61,684 nucleotides of DNA, from NCBI GenBank assembly GCA_903904605.1, contig CAIVDC010000112.1, positions 1 through 61,684 of the forward strand, in the 5' to 3' direction. The translations under genes were made by a program, and so were the position numbers. The notes under the pieces were generated by a model. That model did not search any database. It saw nothing but the letters and a program-made list of their open reading frames with translations, and was not told the origin of the DNA. The DNA comes from an uncultured Sterolibacterium sp. (GTDB taxonomy: Bacteria > Pseudomonadota > Gammaproteobacteria > Burkholderiales > Rhodocyclaceae). This document shows positions 47,558 to 58,269 of the stretch, one piece after another. The stretch's first letter is position 1. The number at the start of each line of letters is the position of its first letter.

Positions 47558-47609
47558 AGGACGATTATCTCTTTGTCATGTACAATGGGCAAAACTCCCG
47601 GGGATGCCC

Positions 47610-47978
47610 ATGTCCTGTCTTTTGCGTGTTTTCCTGCCCTGTTTCGCACTTGGGCTGTTGTCCCCTCCGCCCGCCTCGGCGGCGCAATTCGGGTTCCGCC
47701 AGGAGGTGAGCGCGCGGGCCACGGTGCAATTTCTCGGCGCAGCGTCGGGAAAATACGCCCTGCTGGCCGACAACGGCGCCGTTTTCGAGCCGACCAACCT
47801 CAAGCGCATCTACCAGGTCGACGGAACGCGGGTGAGATTCACGGCGAAACTCATGGTCAGGCCCGCGCCCCAGATCGCCGGTGCCCGCGTCGTCCGGATC
47901 ACCAGCATCCGTTCCCTGCCGGCGAGCTCGATCAGGACGCCGCCGGCAGGCTATCGAGGAATTCCAAAACGGCCTTGA
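47610..47978 (+). CDS. unknown exported small protein
   Basis: 122 residues, not recognised. Signal peptide of about 24 residues ending ASAAQ; the remainder is beta-rich and basic, with FLGAASGKYALLADNGAVFEP (short part KYALLADNGAVFEP) and VRFTAKLMVRPAP, which resembles small OB-like periplasmic proteins. An ATG two codons earlier is an alternative. Its last 47 bases overlap the end of the convergent hydrolase gene, so either the C-terminus here or the hydrolase end is read on both strands. Confidence 0.55.
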   Translation: MSCLLRVFLPCFALGLLSPPPASAAQFGFRQEVSARATVQFLGAASGKYALLADNGAVFEPTNLKRIYQVDGTRVRFTAKLMVRPAPQIAGARVVRITSIRSLPASSIRTPPAGYRGIPKRP

Positions 47979-48714
47979 GCACCGCCTCCGGCTGATCCTT
48001 GTGCGGCGAATGCCGGCAGTCGGCAAGCAGGAGCAGTTCGCTATCGGCCGTCCCGGCGACAATGGCGTCGAGCTGCTTCGTGGTGCCGTATTCGTCATCC
48101 TTGCCCTGGATCGCCAGAAGCGGGCAGGTGATGCGCGGCAGATAAGCCTCGATGTTCCAGGCACGGAAATCGGGGTCCAGCCAGATGTCGTTCCAGCCCC
48201 GGAAGGTCTTGTCCACGTCGCGGTGGTAGCGCGAAAGTCTCTCCGCCAGGTCGGTCGAAGCGTAGGCGACCCTGGCCTGCTCGATGCTCCGGATCGAGAG
48301 GTCCTCGACGAATACATGCGGCGCCAGGGCAATCACTCCCGCCAAAGGCCAACGGCCGCTGCCGGCATGGATCAGGGCGATCGAAGCGCCGTCGCTGTGG
48401 CCGATCAGGACCGGCCGCTCGATCTCCAGCGCCGAGAGCAGTTCGGGCAGCGTCTCTTGCGCCTCGCGATGCATGTAGCTGGTGTCGCGCGGCCCGGTCA
48501 AGAGGTCCGACTGTCCATAACCGTAGCGCGAATACACCAGCGTGCGTGCGCCGGTGGCATGTGCCACGCGCGCGGGGAAGTCCCGCCACATCGCGACGCT
48601 GCCCAGTCCCTCGTGGAGAAACACCAGCGGCGGACGATTGCCTTGGTGCGCGGGATACAGCCGGCATTCGAGCTGATGCCCGCCGGCGCGGACGAAGCGG
48701 CTAAGTGGCAACAT
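47932..48714 (-). CDS. alpha/beta-fold hydrolase at the end of the aromatic-acid operon
   Basis: 260 residues. Oxyanion-hole segment VFLHEGLGSVAMW (about 31-43), nucleophile elbow IGHSDGASIAL (about 103-113), acid in GKDDEYGT and catalytic His in CRHSPHKDQP. It lies 21 bases after livF on the same strand. Related hydrolases in box clusters are thought to open lactones or CoA thioesters that form as side products; the role here is inference. Confidence 0.85.
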   Translation of the reverse strand: MLPLSRFVRAGGHQLECRLYPAHQGNRPPLVFLHEGLGSVAMWRDFPARVAHATGARTLVYSRYGYGQSDLLTGPRDTSYMHREAQETLPELLSALEIERPVLIGHSDGASIALIHAGSGRWPLAGVIALAPHVFVEDLSIRSIEQARVAYASTDLAERLSRYHRDVDKTFRGWNDIWLDPDFRAWNIEAYLPRITCPLLAIQGKDDEYGTTKQLDAIVAGTADSELLLLADCRHSPHKDQPEAVLKAVLEFLDSLPAAS

Positions 48715-48735
48715 CTCGGCAGCACCGGGGTGACA

Positions 48736-49443
48736 TCAGACGCCGAGGTACTTCTGCACCACGTCGCCTGAGAGTTTCTCCGCGACATCGTCAAACACCG
48801 CCCGGCCCTTGACCATCACCATGCAGCGATCGGCAAGGCCGATCACGGCGCCATAGTTCTTGTCGACGATGACGGTGGCGATGCCGGAATCGCGGATGCC
48901 GCGGATGATGGTCCAGATGTCGCGGGCGATCAGCGGGGCCAGGCCCTCGGTCGCCTCGTCGAGGATCAGAAGCTGCGGATTGGTCATCAGCGCGCGGCCG
49001 ATGGTGAGCATCTGCTGCTCTCCGCCGGAGAGTTCGCCGCCGCCGTTGGCCAGGCGTTCGGCCAGGCGCGGGAAGGTATCGAGGATGCGCTCGTAGGTCC
49101 AGTCGCATCGGCCGTCCAGCCCGGCACGGGCCGCCATGATGAGGTTTTCCCTGACCGTCAGATTCGGGAAGATGCCGCGGCCTTCCGGTACATAAGCCAG
49201 GCCCAGTCTGGCGATGCGATAAGGCGCTGCCTGCGTGACGTCCAAGCCGCGCACCTTGACGCTGCCCGCCCGCGGACGCAGGTGGCCCAGCAGGGAGCGG
49301 ATCAGGGTGGTCTTGCCCATGCCGTTCCTACCCATCAAGCCGATGGTTTCTCCCCGGTCGATGCGGAAATCGACGCCGTGGAGGATATGACTGGCACCGT
49401 AGTAGCTATGGATGCCGCGGGCTTCGAGCAGCGGCTCAGACAT
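48736..49443 (-). CDS. livF: branched-chain amino acid/aromatic acid ABC transporter ATPase LivF type
   Basis: 235 residues. Walker A GRNGMGKTT, signature LSGGEQQM, Walker B LLILDEATEGLAP and LivF-type YVPEGRGIFPNLTVREN. The last residues form the VVQKYLGV tail typical of LivF. The start at 49443 overlaps livG by 8 bases. Part of a complete five-gene importer beside benzoate and salicylate ligase genes, so an aromatic carboxylate is the likely cargo rather than leucine. Confidence 0.93.
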   Translation of the reverse strand: MSEPLLEARGIHSYYGASHILHGVDFRIDRGETIGLMGRNGMGKTTLIRSLLGHLRPRAGSVKVRGLDVTQAAPYRIARLGLAYVPEGRGIFPNLTVRENLIMAARAGLDGRCDWTYERILDTFPRLAERLANGGGELSGGEQQMLTIGRALMTNPQLLILDEATEGLAPLIARDIWTIIRGIRDSGIATVIVDKNYGAVIGLADRCMVMVKGRAVFDDVAEKLSGDVVQKYLGV

Positions 49444-50200
49444 CGCCCGCTCCGTGTTCCTCGCCCAGATAGGCCTGCTGCACGACCTCGTTGGCACGCA
49501 CCTCGCTCGGCGTGCCGCTGGCCAGCACTTCGCCATTGACCATCACGGTGAGGCGGTGGGCGACGGCGAACACCGCGTCCATGTCATGCTCGATCAGCAT
49601 GATGGCGTGGGCCGCGGTCAGGCTGCGGATCAATTCGACGATGGTCCCCGATTCCTGCGGGCCCATGCCGGCCAGCGGCTCGTCCAGGAGCAGCACCTGC
49701 GGCTCGGTCGCCAAACACATGGCGATCTCCAACTGGCGCTGTTCGCCGTGGGACAGCGCCGCGGCAATCGCATCGCGCCGCGAGGCCAGACCGACGGCTT
49801 CAAGCGCGGCACGCGCGCGGGCATTGACGTCTTCGAAGCGGCTGGCCTTGCGGAAGATCCGCCAGGCCCGCTGCCGGCGGGACTGGGCCGCGAGACGGCA
49901 GTTCTCGAATACGGAAAACGCCAGGAAGATGTTGGTCTTTTGGTAAGAACGCCCCAGCCCCAGGTGCGAGATGCGCTCGGCGGACATGCCGGCAAGATCG
50001 ACACCGGCGTAGTGGATGTGTCCCGCGCTGGGTTTCAGATCGCCCGAAAGCAGGTTGGTCAGGGTCGACTTGCCGGCGCCGTTGGGGCCGATCAGCGCAT
50101 GCACCTGACCGACGTGGAGTTCCAGGGAAACGTCATTGACCGCGGTCAGGCCGCCGAAACGTTTGCTCAGGTTCACCGCCCTGAGGATCGGCTCAGCCAT
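49436..50200 (-). CDS. livG: ABC transporter ATPase LivG type
   Basis: 254 residues. Walker A GPNGAGKST, LivG-characteristic GRSYQKTNIFLAFSVFEN, signature-like LSHGEQRQLEIAMCLA (the usual GGE is HGE, as often in LivG), Walker B VLLLDEPLAGM and H-loop LIEHDMDAVF. Overlaps livM by 8 bases and livF by 8 bases. Confidence 0.93.
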   Translation of the reverse strand: MAEPILRAVNLSKRFGGLTAVNDVSLELHVGQVHALIGPNGAGKSTLTNLLSGDLKPSAGHIHYAGVDLAGMSAERISHLGLGRSYQKTNIFLAFSVFENCRLAAQSRRQRAWRIFRKASRFEDVNARARAALEAVGLASRRDAIAAALSHGEQRQLEIAMCLATEPQVLLLDEPLAGMGPQESGTIVELIRSLTAAHAIMLIEHDMDAVFAVAHRLTVMVNGEVLASGTPSEVRANEVVQQAYLGEEHGAGDV

Positions 50201-51167
50201 GAGTTTCCTCCCGCAGCTTGCGCTGGCCGGACAGTCCGGCGAGCCCGCGCGGCAGAAACAGTGCCACGGCGATGATGAACAAGCCCATGGCCAGTTGCCA
50301 GTGCTTGGCGACCGGACCGAACCAGGCCTGGTTGGACAGCACCTCCTGCAGCAGGATGAAGACGAAGGCGCCCAGCGCCGCACCGTGCAGCGTGCCCATG
50401 CCGCCCAGGATCACCATCACCAGCACGCTGCCCGAGGTATGCCAGCCCAGGATGTCGGGATTGACGAAACCGTACTGCATCGCCGCGAGGTAGCCGGCGA
50501 GGCCCGCCAGCATGCCGGAGAGCATATAGATGCCGAGCTTGTAGCGGAAGGTGTCGTAGCCCAATGCGCGCATTCGGTGTTCGTTGCTTTTGATCCCGAT
50601 CAGGGCGCGGCCGAAGTTGGCATCGAGCAGCCGCTGCAGCAGCAGATAAACCGCCGCCACGAGGCCCAGCACGAACCAGTAGAAGACGCGGTGATCCTCG
50701 AGATTGAGAAGGCTCGTGCCGCCCAGCATCAGCTCGGGCTTGGCGTACAGATAGATGCCGTCGGAACCGCCGCCCAGCGGCGTATCGTGAAACACGAAGA
50801 ACAGCATCTGGGCAAAGGCCAGCGTCACCATGATGAAATAGACGCCGCTGGTGCGCAGCACCAGGAGACCGGTGAGCAGAGCAAAGGCGGCGCAGGCAGC
50901 CAGCGCAAGCGGCAGCGAGGTCCACAGGCTGGCCGCCTCGTACTGGGGGGCCAGGCGCGCCAGGACGTAACCGGCCAGGCCGAAGAAGGCGGCGTGGCCC
51001 AGACTCACCAGCCCGCTGTAGCCGACCAGAAGATCGAGACTCATGGCGAAGATGGCCATGATCATCACCTTGGCGACGAGCTGGACGTAGAACTTCTCTC
51101 CGACGAACGGAAACAGCGCGAAGAGCAGCAGGACGATGAGGAGGAGCACCGAAGTCTTGGACTTCAT
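50193..51167 (-). CDS. livM: ABC transporter permease LivM type
   Basis: 324 residues with about nine hydrophobic segments. The LivM motif LLVGYSGLVSLGHAAFFGLAGY (core SGLVSLGHAAFFG) is at about residues 46-67 and the C-terminal coupling region VLVMVILGGMGTLHG near 250-264. The ATG overlaps the livH stop (ATGA). Confidence 0.93.
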   Translation of the reverse strand: MKSKTSVLLLIVLLLFALFPFVGEKFYVQLVAKVMIMAIFAMSLDLLVGYSGLVSLGHAAFFGLAGYVLARLAPQYEAASLWTSLPLALAACAAFALLTGLLVLRTSGVYFIMVTLAFAQMLFFVFHDTPLGGGSDGIYLYAKPELMLGGTSLLNLEDHRVFYWFVLGLVAAVYLLLQRLLDANFGRALIGIKSNEHRMRALGYDTFRYKLGIYMLSGMLAGLAGYLAAMQYGFVNPDILGWHTSGSVLVMVILGGMGTLHGAALGAFVFILLQEVLSNQAWFGPVAKHWQLAMGLFIIAVALFLPRGLAGLSGQRKLREETHG

Positions 51168-52027
51168 CGCTTGAACAGTCCCTCGGGCCGCCAAAGCAGC
51201 ACCAGCGCCATCAGGATGTAGGTGGACATGCCGGCATAGTCGGGCAGCAGCACCTTGCCGAAGGTGTCGGTCAGGCCGATCAGGATGGCCGCGAGGAGCG
51301 CGCCCCAAACCGAGCCGATGCCGCCGATCACGACCACGACGAAACAGATGATCAGCACCTGCGCACCCATGTTCGGATAGACCGAAGACACCGGCGCCGC
51401 GATCATGCCGGCGAAGGCGGCCAGCGCCACGCCGAGTGCGAACACCACCGTATAGACCCGCTTGATGTTCACGCCCAGGGCCTCTGCCATCTCGCGATTC
51501 GAGCTGCCGGCGCGGATCATCATGCCCAGCCGGGTCTTCTTGATCAGCCCGTAGAGGCCGCCGGCGATCAGCAGGCAGACGCCCGACATCGCCAGGCGAT
51601 AGACCGGATAGGAGAGGTTATCGGTGAGCGGCAGGGAAGCCGAAAGAAGGTCCGGTACGGCCACGCCATGGACGTCGTCGCCCCAGATGATCGAGCGCAA
51701 TTCCTCGAACACCAGGATCAGGCCGTAGGTCATCAGCACCTGGTAGAGATGATCGCGGGCATAGAGATGGCGGTAGAACAGCCATTCGAGGGCGAAGCCC
51801 AGCAGCACCGAAACCCCGATGCCCAGCGGCAAGGCGGTAAACAGGTTGCCGGTCAGCCCCGCAAGGGAAAAGGCGAGGTAGGCGCCGACCATGTAAAAGC
51901 TGCCATGGGCCAGGTTGATGATGCCCATGATCCCGAACACCAGGGTCAGGCCGCTGGCGACGAGAAACAGCAGCAGGCCGTACTGCACGCCGTTCAACAA
52001 CTGGATCAGGAAGGAATAGAAGTCCAT
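51164..52027 (-). CDS. livH: ABC transporter permease LivH type
   Basis: 287 residues, about eight hydrophobic segments. LivH motifs GVQYGLLLFLVASGLTLVFG (core GLLLFLVASGL), MGIINLAHGSFYMVGAY and FVVVVIGGIGSVWGALLAA. The ATG at 52027 (MDFYSFLIQLLNG) is the usual N-terminus; a TTG 14 codons earlier is unlikely. It follows the binding-protein gene by 80 bases. Confidence 0.93.
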   Translation of the reverse strand: MDFYSFLIQLLNGVQYGLLLFLVASGLTLVFGIMGIINLAHGSFYMVGAYLAFSLAGLTGNLFTALPLGIGVSVLLGFALEWLFYRHLYARDHLYQVLMTYGLILVFEELRSIIWGDDVHGVAVPDLLSASLPLTDNLSYPVYRLAMSGVCLLIAGGLYGLIKKTRLGMMIRAGSSNREMAEALGVNIKRVYTVVFALGVALAAFAGMIAAPVSSVYPNMGAQVLIICFVVVVIGGIGSVWGALLAAILIGLTDTFGKVLLPDYAGMSTYILMALVLLWRPEGLFKR

Positions 52028-52107
52028 CGATTCGACAGGGCAAAATCCTTCAGGGACCGGGAGCGGCAAGCGCCCCCGGCCCGGATGCCGCTTATCCCAT
52101 CAGGCTT

Positions 52108-53286
52108 TCAGACCATCTTGCAGCCGCGTGCCGGATCGGCCAGGGCCTTGTGGGCGACGCCGATGACCTTGTTCTCCTTGCCCACCACGCGGCGCAGATA
52201 GATGTCCTGGATCGGGTTGTGCGCCTTGGACATGGTCCAGGGACCTCGCGGGCTGTCAATCCTGGCGGCCTCCATGGCCTTGATCATGCCGGCCTTGTTG
52301 TTGATATCGCCCTTGACCGCAGCGAGTCCGGCGGCCAGGAGCAGGCCCGCGTCATAGCCCTGGACCGCATAGACGTCCGGCTGCAGCAGAAAGGTCTTGG
52401 CGTACGCCAGGCGGAAATCCTTGTTGCGCTTGGTTTCGATGCCGTCGCCGTAATGCAGCGTGGTCTCGATGCCCTGGGCGGCATCACCCACCGCATCGAG
52501 TATCCCGTCGGTGAGAAAGCCCGCGCCGAACAGGGGAATCTTGCCTTTCAGGCCGGCCGCGGCGTAGTCGCGGATGAACTTGGCGGCGCCGCCGCCGGCG
52601 AAGAAGCAGACCACGGCATCGGGCTTGATCGCGGCGATCTCGGTCAGCAGCGCCTGGAATTCGACGTTGGGAAAAGGCAGGAACAGTTCCTTGACGATCT
52701 TGCCGCCTGCCTTGCTATAGCCGTCCCTGAAGCCGCCAAGCGATTCCTCGCCAGCACCGTATTTCCAGGTGATGAAGACGGCGCTCTTGAGGCCGCGATC
52801 CATGAGAATCTTGCCCAGCGGATAAGGCGGCTGCCAGTTGGAAAACGAGGTGCGGAAAATGTTCGGCGCGCACATTCCCCCGGTCGCGGCATCGGCGCCG
52901 GCATTGGGAATGATGTGCAAAGTGCCGGACTCGCGGACGACCTTGATGATGCCCATCTCCACGCCGGAGTGCACCGTGCCGACCAGGACATCGACCTTGT
53001 CGCGCTGGACCAGCTTGTTGGCGTTCTCCGGTGCCTTGCCCGGATCGGACTCGTCATCGACCTTGTAGAACTCGATCTCGCGGCCGCCGAACTTGCCGCC
53101 GTGCTCGGCCAGCGCCAGGCGGAAGCCGTTCTCGATGGCCACGCCCAGTTGCGCATAGGTGCCTGTATAGGGCAGCATCAGGCCGACCTTGACCCTGGCG
53201 CCCTGTGCCCTGGCCGCCGGCAGTAAGGTGGCGCCGGCGACGGCGGCGCCGCCTTTCAGAAAGTTGCGTCGGGTGTACTGGCTCAT
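52108..53286 (-). CDS. livK: ABC transporter substrate-binding protein (LivK type)
   Basis: 392 residues. A Tat-like leader (TRRNFLKGG, cleaving after ARAQ) precedes a type I periplasmic binding fold: VKVGLMLPYTGTYAQLG, VDVLVGTVHSGVEMG, FITWKYGAGEESL and FFAGGGAAKFI. Similar proteins in box clusters bind benzoate or hydroxybenzoates. Two adjacent ATG codons (53289 and 53286) follow GAGGAGAGA. First gene of the importer segment. Confidence 0.9.
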   Translation of the reverse strand: MSQYTRRNFLKGGAAVAGATLLPAARAQGARVKVGLMLPYTGTYAQLGVAIENGFRLALAEHGGKFGGREIEFYKVDDESDPGKAPENANKLVQRDKVDVLVGTVHSGVEMGIIKVVRESGTLHIIPNAGADAATGGMCAPNIFRTSFSNWQPPYPLGKILMDRGLKSAVFITWKYGAGEESLGGFRDGYSKAGGKIVKELFLPFPNVEFQALLTEIAAIKPDAVVCFFAGGGAAKFIRDYAAAGLKGKIPLFGAGFLTDGILDAVGDAAQGIETTLHYGDGIETKRNKDFRLAYAKTFLLQPDVYAVQGYDAGLLLAAGLAAVKGDINNKAGMIKAMEAARIDSPRGPWTMSKAHNPIQDIYLRRVVGKENKVIGVAHKALADPARGCKMV

Positions 53287-53322
53287 CATTCTCTCCTCAA
53301 GGGTTGTCGTTTTCTGACCCAA

Positions 53323-54474
53323 TCATAGCGCAATTGTGACGCCGGACCGCGCCTCAAATTCCGCTGCCAGTCGCGGGTCGCGCCGCTTCAGCGCCTCGTG
53401 GCTCACTCTTCCCGTCCGCATCATGTAATCGTAGGCGAAGGAGACCGGGTCGAGGCCGAGCTTTTGCGGCACCGCTTCGTACCATTCGCTGCTCCTGATC
53501 GCCGCCGCCTGGAGCTCGTCCGAACCAGGACGACGAGTCCGCTCGAATTCGGCCAGCATCGCCGGCACGTCGCCGGCCTTGGCCCGGCAAGCCTCGAACA
53601 GCGCGATCGAATCCTGCATCGCCAGCCTCGTGCCGGAGCCTATCGAAGGATGGCCGGTGCGCAGCGCATCGCCCAGCAGGACGATGTTGTCGTGGTGCCA
53701 GCGCCGGTTCTTGACGATCGAATAGTTGAACCAGTTGGAATTGTTCGAGAGCAGCGGACTGCCCATCAGGTCCTCGCGAAAGACCTCGGCGCAATAGGCA
53801 CGGCTATCGGCGTCCGACATTTTCGCCAGCCCGGCGGCCTCGAAAGTCTGAGGATCGCATTCGACCAGGAAGGTGCTGTGCTCCCGGCTGTAGCGGTAGG
53901 CATGGGCGATCAGCAGGCCGTCCCGATGTTCGCGGAAGATCAGGGAGAGAGGCTCGAACAAGCGGGTCGTGCCGTACCAGGCCAGCTTGTTCGGCCGGAC
54001 ATCGAAGCTGGGCTGGAAGTGCGCGGCATAGAGGCTGCCGACCGCGCTCTTGGCGCCGTCGGCGGCGACGATCAGGTCGCAATCGGCGAAGGCAGCGAGA
54101 TCGGATTTGCTGCGGATGCTGCGGCCGAATTCGATGCCGATGCCGGCCTCTAGGCAGTGGCGGCGCAGCATCTTGAGAAGGTCGAGGCGCGCCATGCGGT
54201 GGAAAGTATTGTTGGCCAGCGTCACGGCCTGGCCGCGATGAACGATGCGCATCTCGGCATGGACTTCCTGCTCGCGAGCCAGCGCCCCGTGAAGTTCCGG
54301 ATCGACGTCACGCACGAAGGCCAGCGCCACGTCGGAGAAAACCACCCCCCAGCCGTAGGTGGCATCGGCCGGATCGCGCTCGATGATCCGGATGTCATGG
54401 CCGCCATCGTGCCGCTTCATCAGCCGGGCGAAGAACAGTCCGGCGGGGCCGCCGCCGACGATGCCGATCTTCAA
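53323..54474 (-). CDS. FAD-dependent monooxygenase, salicyloyl-CoA 5-hydroxylase-like
   Basis: 383 residues. FAD site GIVGGGPAGLFFARLM at residues 4-19, ERDPADATYGWGVVFSD (about 32-48), which is characteristic of salicyloyl-CoA and 2-aminobenzoyl-CoA hydroxylases, DG motif AADGAKSAVG, and LLGDALRTGHPSIGSGTRLAMQDS (short part GDALRTGHPSIGSG) binding FAD. The likely reaction is hydroxylation of salicyloyl-CoA to gentisyl-CoA. The start is TTG in the sequence TTGA shared with the stop of the ligase gene, so the two are coupled. Unlike 2-aminobenzoyl-CoA monooxygenase/reductase, no second reductase domain is present. Confidence 0.83.
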   Translation of the reverse strand: MKIGIVGGGPAGLFFARLMKRHDGGHDIRIIERDPADATYGWGVVFSDVALAFVRDVDPELHGALAREQEVHAEMRIVHRGQAVTLANNTFHRMARLDLLKMLRRHCLEAGIGIEFGRSIRSKSDLAAFADCDLIVAADGAKSAVGSLYAAHFQPSFDVRPNKLAWYGTTRLFEPLSLIFREHRDGLLIAHAYRYSREHSTFLVECDPQTFEAAGLAKMSDADSRAYCAEVFREDLMGSPLLSNNSNWFNYSIVKNRRWHHDNIVLLGDALRTGHPSIGSGTRLAMQDSIALFEACRAKAGDVPAMLAEFERTRRPGSDELQAAAIRSSEWYEAVPQKLGLDPVSFAYDYMMRTGRVSHEALKRRDPRLAAEFEARSGVTIAL

Positions 54475-56111
54475 GGGGCGGCCTGTTCCCGCGTCAGCCT
54501 TGCCGCGATCATCTCGCGCAACTGCCGCTTGAGTATCTTGCCGACCGGACTCAATGGAAACTCCGCGACCAGTTCCAGCCGCTCCGGCAGCTTGAAGCTG
54601 GCGATCTGCTGGCGCTTCAGAAAGTCGATCAGTTCCTCGAAGGAGAGCGCCTCCCCCTCCTTGGCGATGACGAAGGCGCAGGCCTTCTCGCCGAACACTT
54701 CGTCGGGCATCGCCACCAGGGTCACCGCCTTGACCTTGGGATGGGCGAAGATCAGGTTTTCCACTTCCTCGCAGCTGATCTTCTCGCCGCCGCGATTGAT
54801 CAGATCCTTCTTGCGCCCTTCGGTATAGATCGTCCGCCCCTCCTTCCGGACGATGTCGCCCATGCGGTAGAAGCCGTCGGCGGTGAACGCCGCCCGGTTG
54901 ATCTCCGCCGCGTCGTAATAGCCGCGAATGGTGTAAGGGCCGCGCACCACCAGTTCGCCGGAAACGCCGTCGGGCAGGCTCCTGCCTTCCTCGTCGATGA
55001 CCCGGATTTCGTCGTCGTCGCAAACCGGCCGGCCGGAACTGTTGAGCAGCAGATCGTCGGAATCGTCTAGGCGCGTCATGTTGATCAGGCCTTCCGCCGT
55101 GCCGTAGATCTCCTGCGGCGTGCAGCCGAAGCGCTGGCGCAGGCGGATTCGCAATTCCGGCGCCAGGCGCGCGCCGCCGTTCTGGATCACCTTCAGCGAA
55201 GTCAGATCGAATTTCCCGGGCAGGTCCGAATTAAGCCAGTTGGAGATCAGCGGCACCACGGCGGCGACGACGCTGACGGCTTCACGCTCCACCAGGCCGA
55301 ACACCTCTCCCGCCTCCCCCGAACGGGCCAGCACCACGGTGCCGCCGTAATAGAAGGTGCCGAGCATGCCCGGCGAAGCCAGATTGTAGTTGTGCCCCAG
55401 GGGCAGGATCGCCATGAACACCGTGGCCTCGGAAAAGCCTGCGGCTGCCCCACACAGCCGGGCATTCAAGACGTAGTCGTTGTGCGTGCGCGGAATCAGC
55501 TTCGAGAGCGCCGTGGTGCCGCCCGAAAGGAGCATCGTCGCGACCTCGTCAGGATCGACTTGGAGCGATGCCGGCTGCGGCGAAGCAGCAGGCCGGGCGA
55601 GCATCTCGGACAGGGAAGTCTGGCCCGGCAGGGGCTCTCCGGCAACCAGCACCATTCTCAGGGCCGGCGCCTGGGCGCGGAGCTGCTCCGCCATCGTCCG
55701 ATAGTCGAAACCGTTGATGACATCGGGAATGATGTAGGCGACGGCCGCGGAGGCCCTGAGGAAGTGCCCGACCTCAGTATGCCGGTGGGCGCGCAGCGCC
55801 ATCACCGGGATGCAGCCGATGCGCGCCAGGGCGAAATAGGCGACGACGAATTCCGGGATATTGGGCAATTGCAGCACGACCCGGTCCAGGGGAGCCAGGC
55901 CGGCTTCGAGCAAACGGGCCGCCAGCGCTTCGGCATCGGCGAGCAGACGCGCGTAGCTGATGCGGCGATCGCCCAGCACCAGGGCGGTCTTGTCGGGCAG
56001 GCGGGCGGCCGTCCGCGCCAGCAGTCCGAACAAGGTGAGGTCCTGCCACCAGCCCCGCTCCCGGTAGCGCTGGGCGAAATCCTCGGGCCAGGGCGTGGCG
56101 CCTTTCAGCAT
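54471..56111 (-). CDS. salicylate/2,3-dihydroxybenzoate-type AMP ligase or CoA ligase
   Basis: 546 residues, ANL superfamily. N-terminal FAQRYRERGWWQDLTL is the EntE/DhbE type; the P-loop LLSGGTTALSKLIPRTHNDY, EIYGTAEGLINMTR, YRMGDIVRKEG, GRKKDLINRGGEKISCEEVE and the catalytic Lys in SPVGKILKRQLRE are present. Salicylate or 2,3-dihydroxybenzoate is the expected substrate. Lying next to a salicyloyl-CoA hydroxylase-like gene, salicylate activation is most likely; a siderophore role is disfavoured, since no NRPS or isochorismate genes are near. It ends 3 bases before the bclA stop region. Confidence 0.83.
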   Translation of the reverse strand: MLKGATPWPEDFAQRYRERGWWQDLTLFGLLARTAARLPDKTALVLGDRRISYARLLADAEALAARLLEAGLAPLDRVVLQLPNIPEFVVAYFALARIGCIPVMALRAHRHTEVGHFLRASAAVAYIIPDVINGFDYRTMAEQLRAQAPALRMVLVAGEPLPGQTSLSEMLARPAASPQPASLQVDPDEVATMLLSGGTTALSKLIPRTHNDYVLNARLCGAAAGFSEATVFMAILPLGHNYNLASPGMLGTFYYGGTVVLARSGEAGEVFGLVEREAVSVVAAVVPLISNWLNSDLPGKFDLTSLKVIQNGGARLAPELRIRLRQRFGCTPQEIYGTAEGLINMTRLDDSDDLLLNSSGRPVCDDDEIRVIDEEGRSLPDGVSGELVVRGPYTIRGYYDAAEINRAAFTADGFYRMGDIVRKEGRTIYTEGRKKDLINRGGEKISCEEVENLIFAHPKVKAVTLVAMPDEVFGEKACAFVIAKEGEALSFEELIDFLKRQQIASFKLPERLELVAEFPLSPVGKILKRQLREMIAARLTREQAAP

Positions 56112-56114
56112 CGG

Positions 56115-57695
<1,581 letters not shown>

Positions 57696-57711
57696 CGGAA
57701 ATTCTCCAGAA

Positions 57712-58188
57712 TCATCGGGTAAATTCTATTGCCCCGTCGGGCAGGAGATAGAGCACCAGCGCGCGGCCTCCGGTCACCGTCGGACGATGTGCGCTGCCCG
57801 GGCCGTAGACCAGCCAGCCACGGCCATGACCGTCGAATTTCGCCTCGCCCTCGAGCGGCATGATCATGTCGATCTCGCCCTGGGGGTGACGATGGTGCGG
57901 ACCCACCACATCCGCCATCTCGACCACATCCACGGAATAGCCGTGGGTCGCGGCCGACGCCTTGATGACGCGGCCGAACCTGATGCCGCCGGCTTCACGG
58001 GCGCACATCCAGCCGGCCGCGACTGCCTCCTGGCAGGCCTTGAAAATTTCCTGGAATTGAGCGCCGGAGTCGGGGAACTCGGCCGCGAGGAAAACGCCCA
58101 GAGCGGCGTCGACCGGCCTGCCGGCGATCTTCCCGGTGACCTGAGCAATCAGTTGGGAGAAGGTTTCGGGCGTCGCCTCGGGCATCAT
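57712..58188 (-). CDS. DUF4863 family protein (4-hydroxylaminobenzoate lyase PnbB-like)
   Basis: 158 residues. N-terminal helical part (ETFSQLIAQVTGKIAGR, KACQEAVAAGWMC) and a cupin-like C-terminal part with VGPHHRHPQGEIDMIMPLEGEAKFDGHG (short motif GPHHRHPQGEID holds three His and one Glu that could bind a metal) and GPGSAHRPTV. DUF4863 proteins include PnbB, which splits 4-hydroxylaminobenzoate, and unnamed proteins of box clusters. First gene of the operon; AAGGAAACG precedes the ATG. Confidence 0.7.
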   Translation of the reverse strand: MMPEATPETFSQLIAQVTGKIAGRPVDAALGVFLAAEFPDSGAQFQEIFKACQEAVAAGWMCAREAGGIRFGRVIKASAATHGYSVDVVEMADVVGPHHRHPQGEIDMIMPLEGEAKFDGHGRGWLVYGPGSAHRPTVTGGRALVLYLLPDGAIEFTR

Positions 58189-58269
58189 CGTTTCCTTCTT
58201 CTGCGTCCTTGCCGTCCCGTTCATCCCGGGACACGCAACAGGACTGCGTCATTATCGATATTCGCGAGA

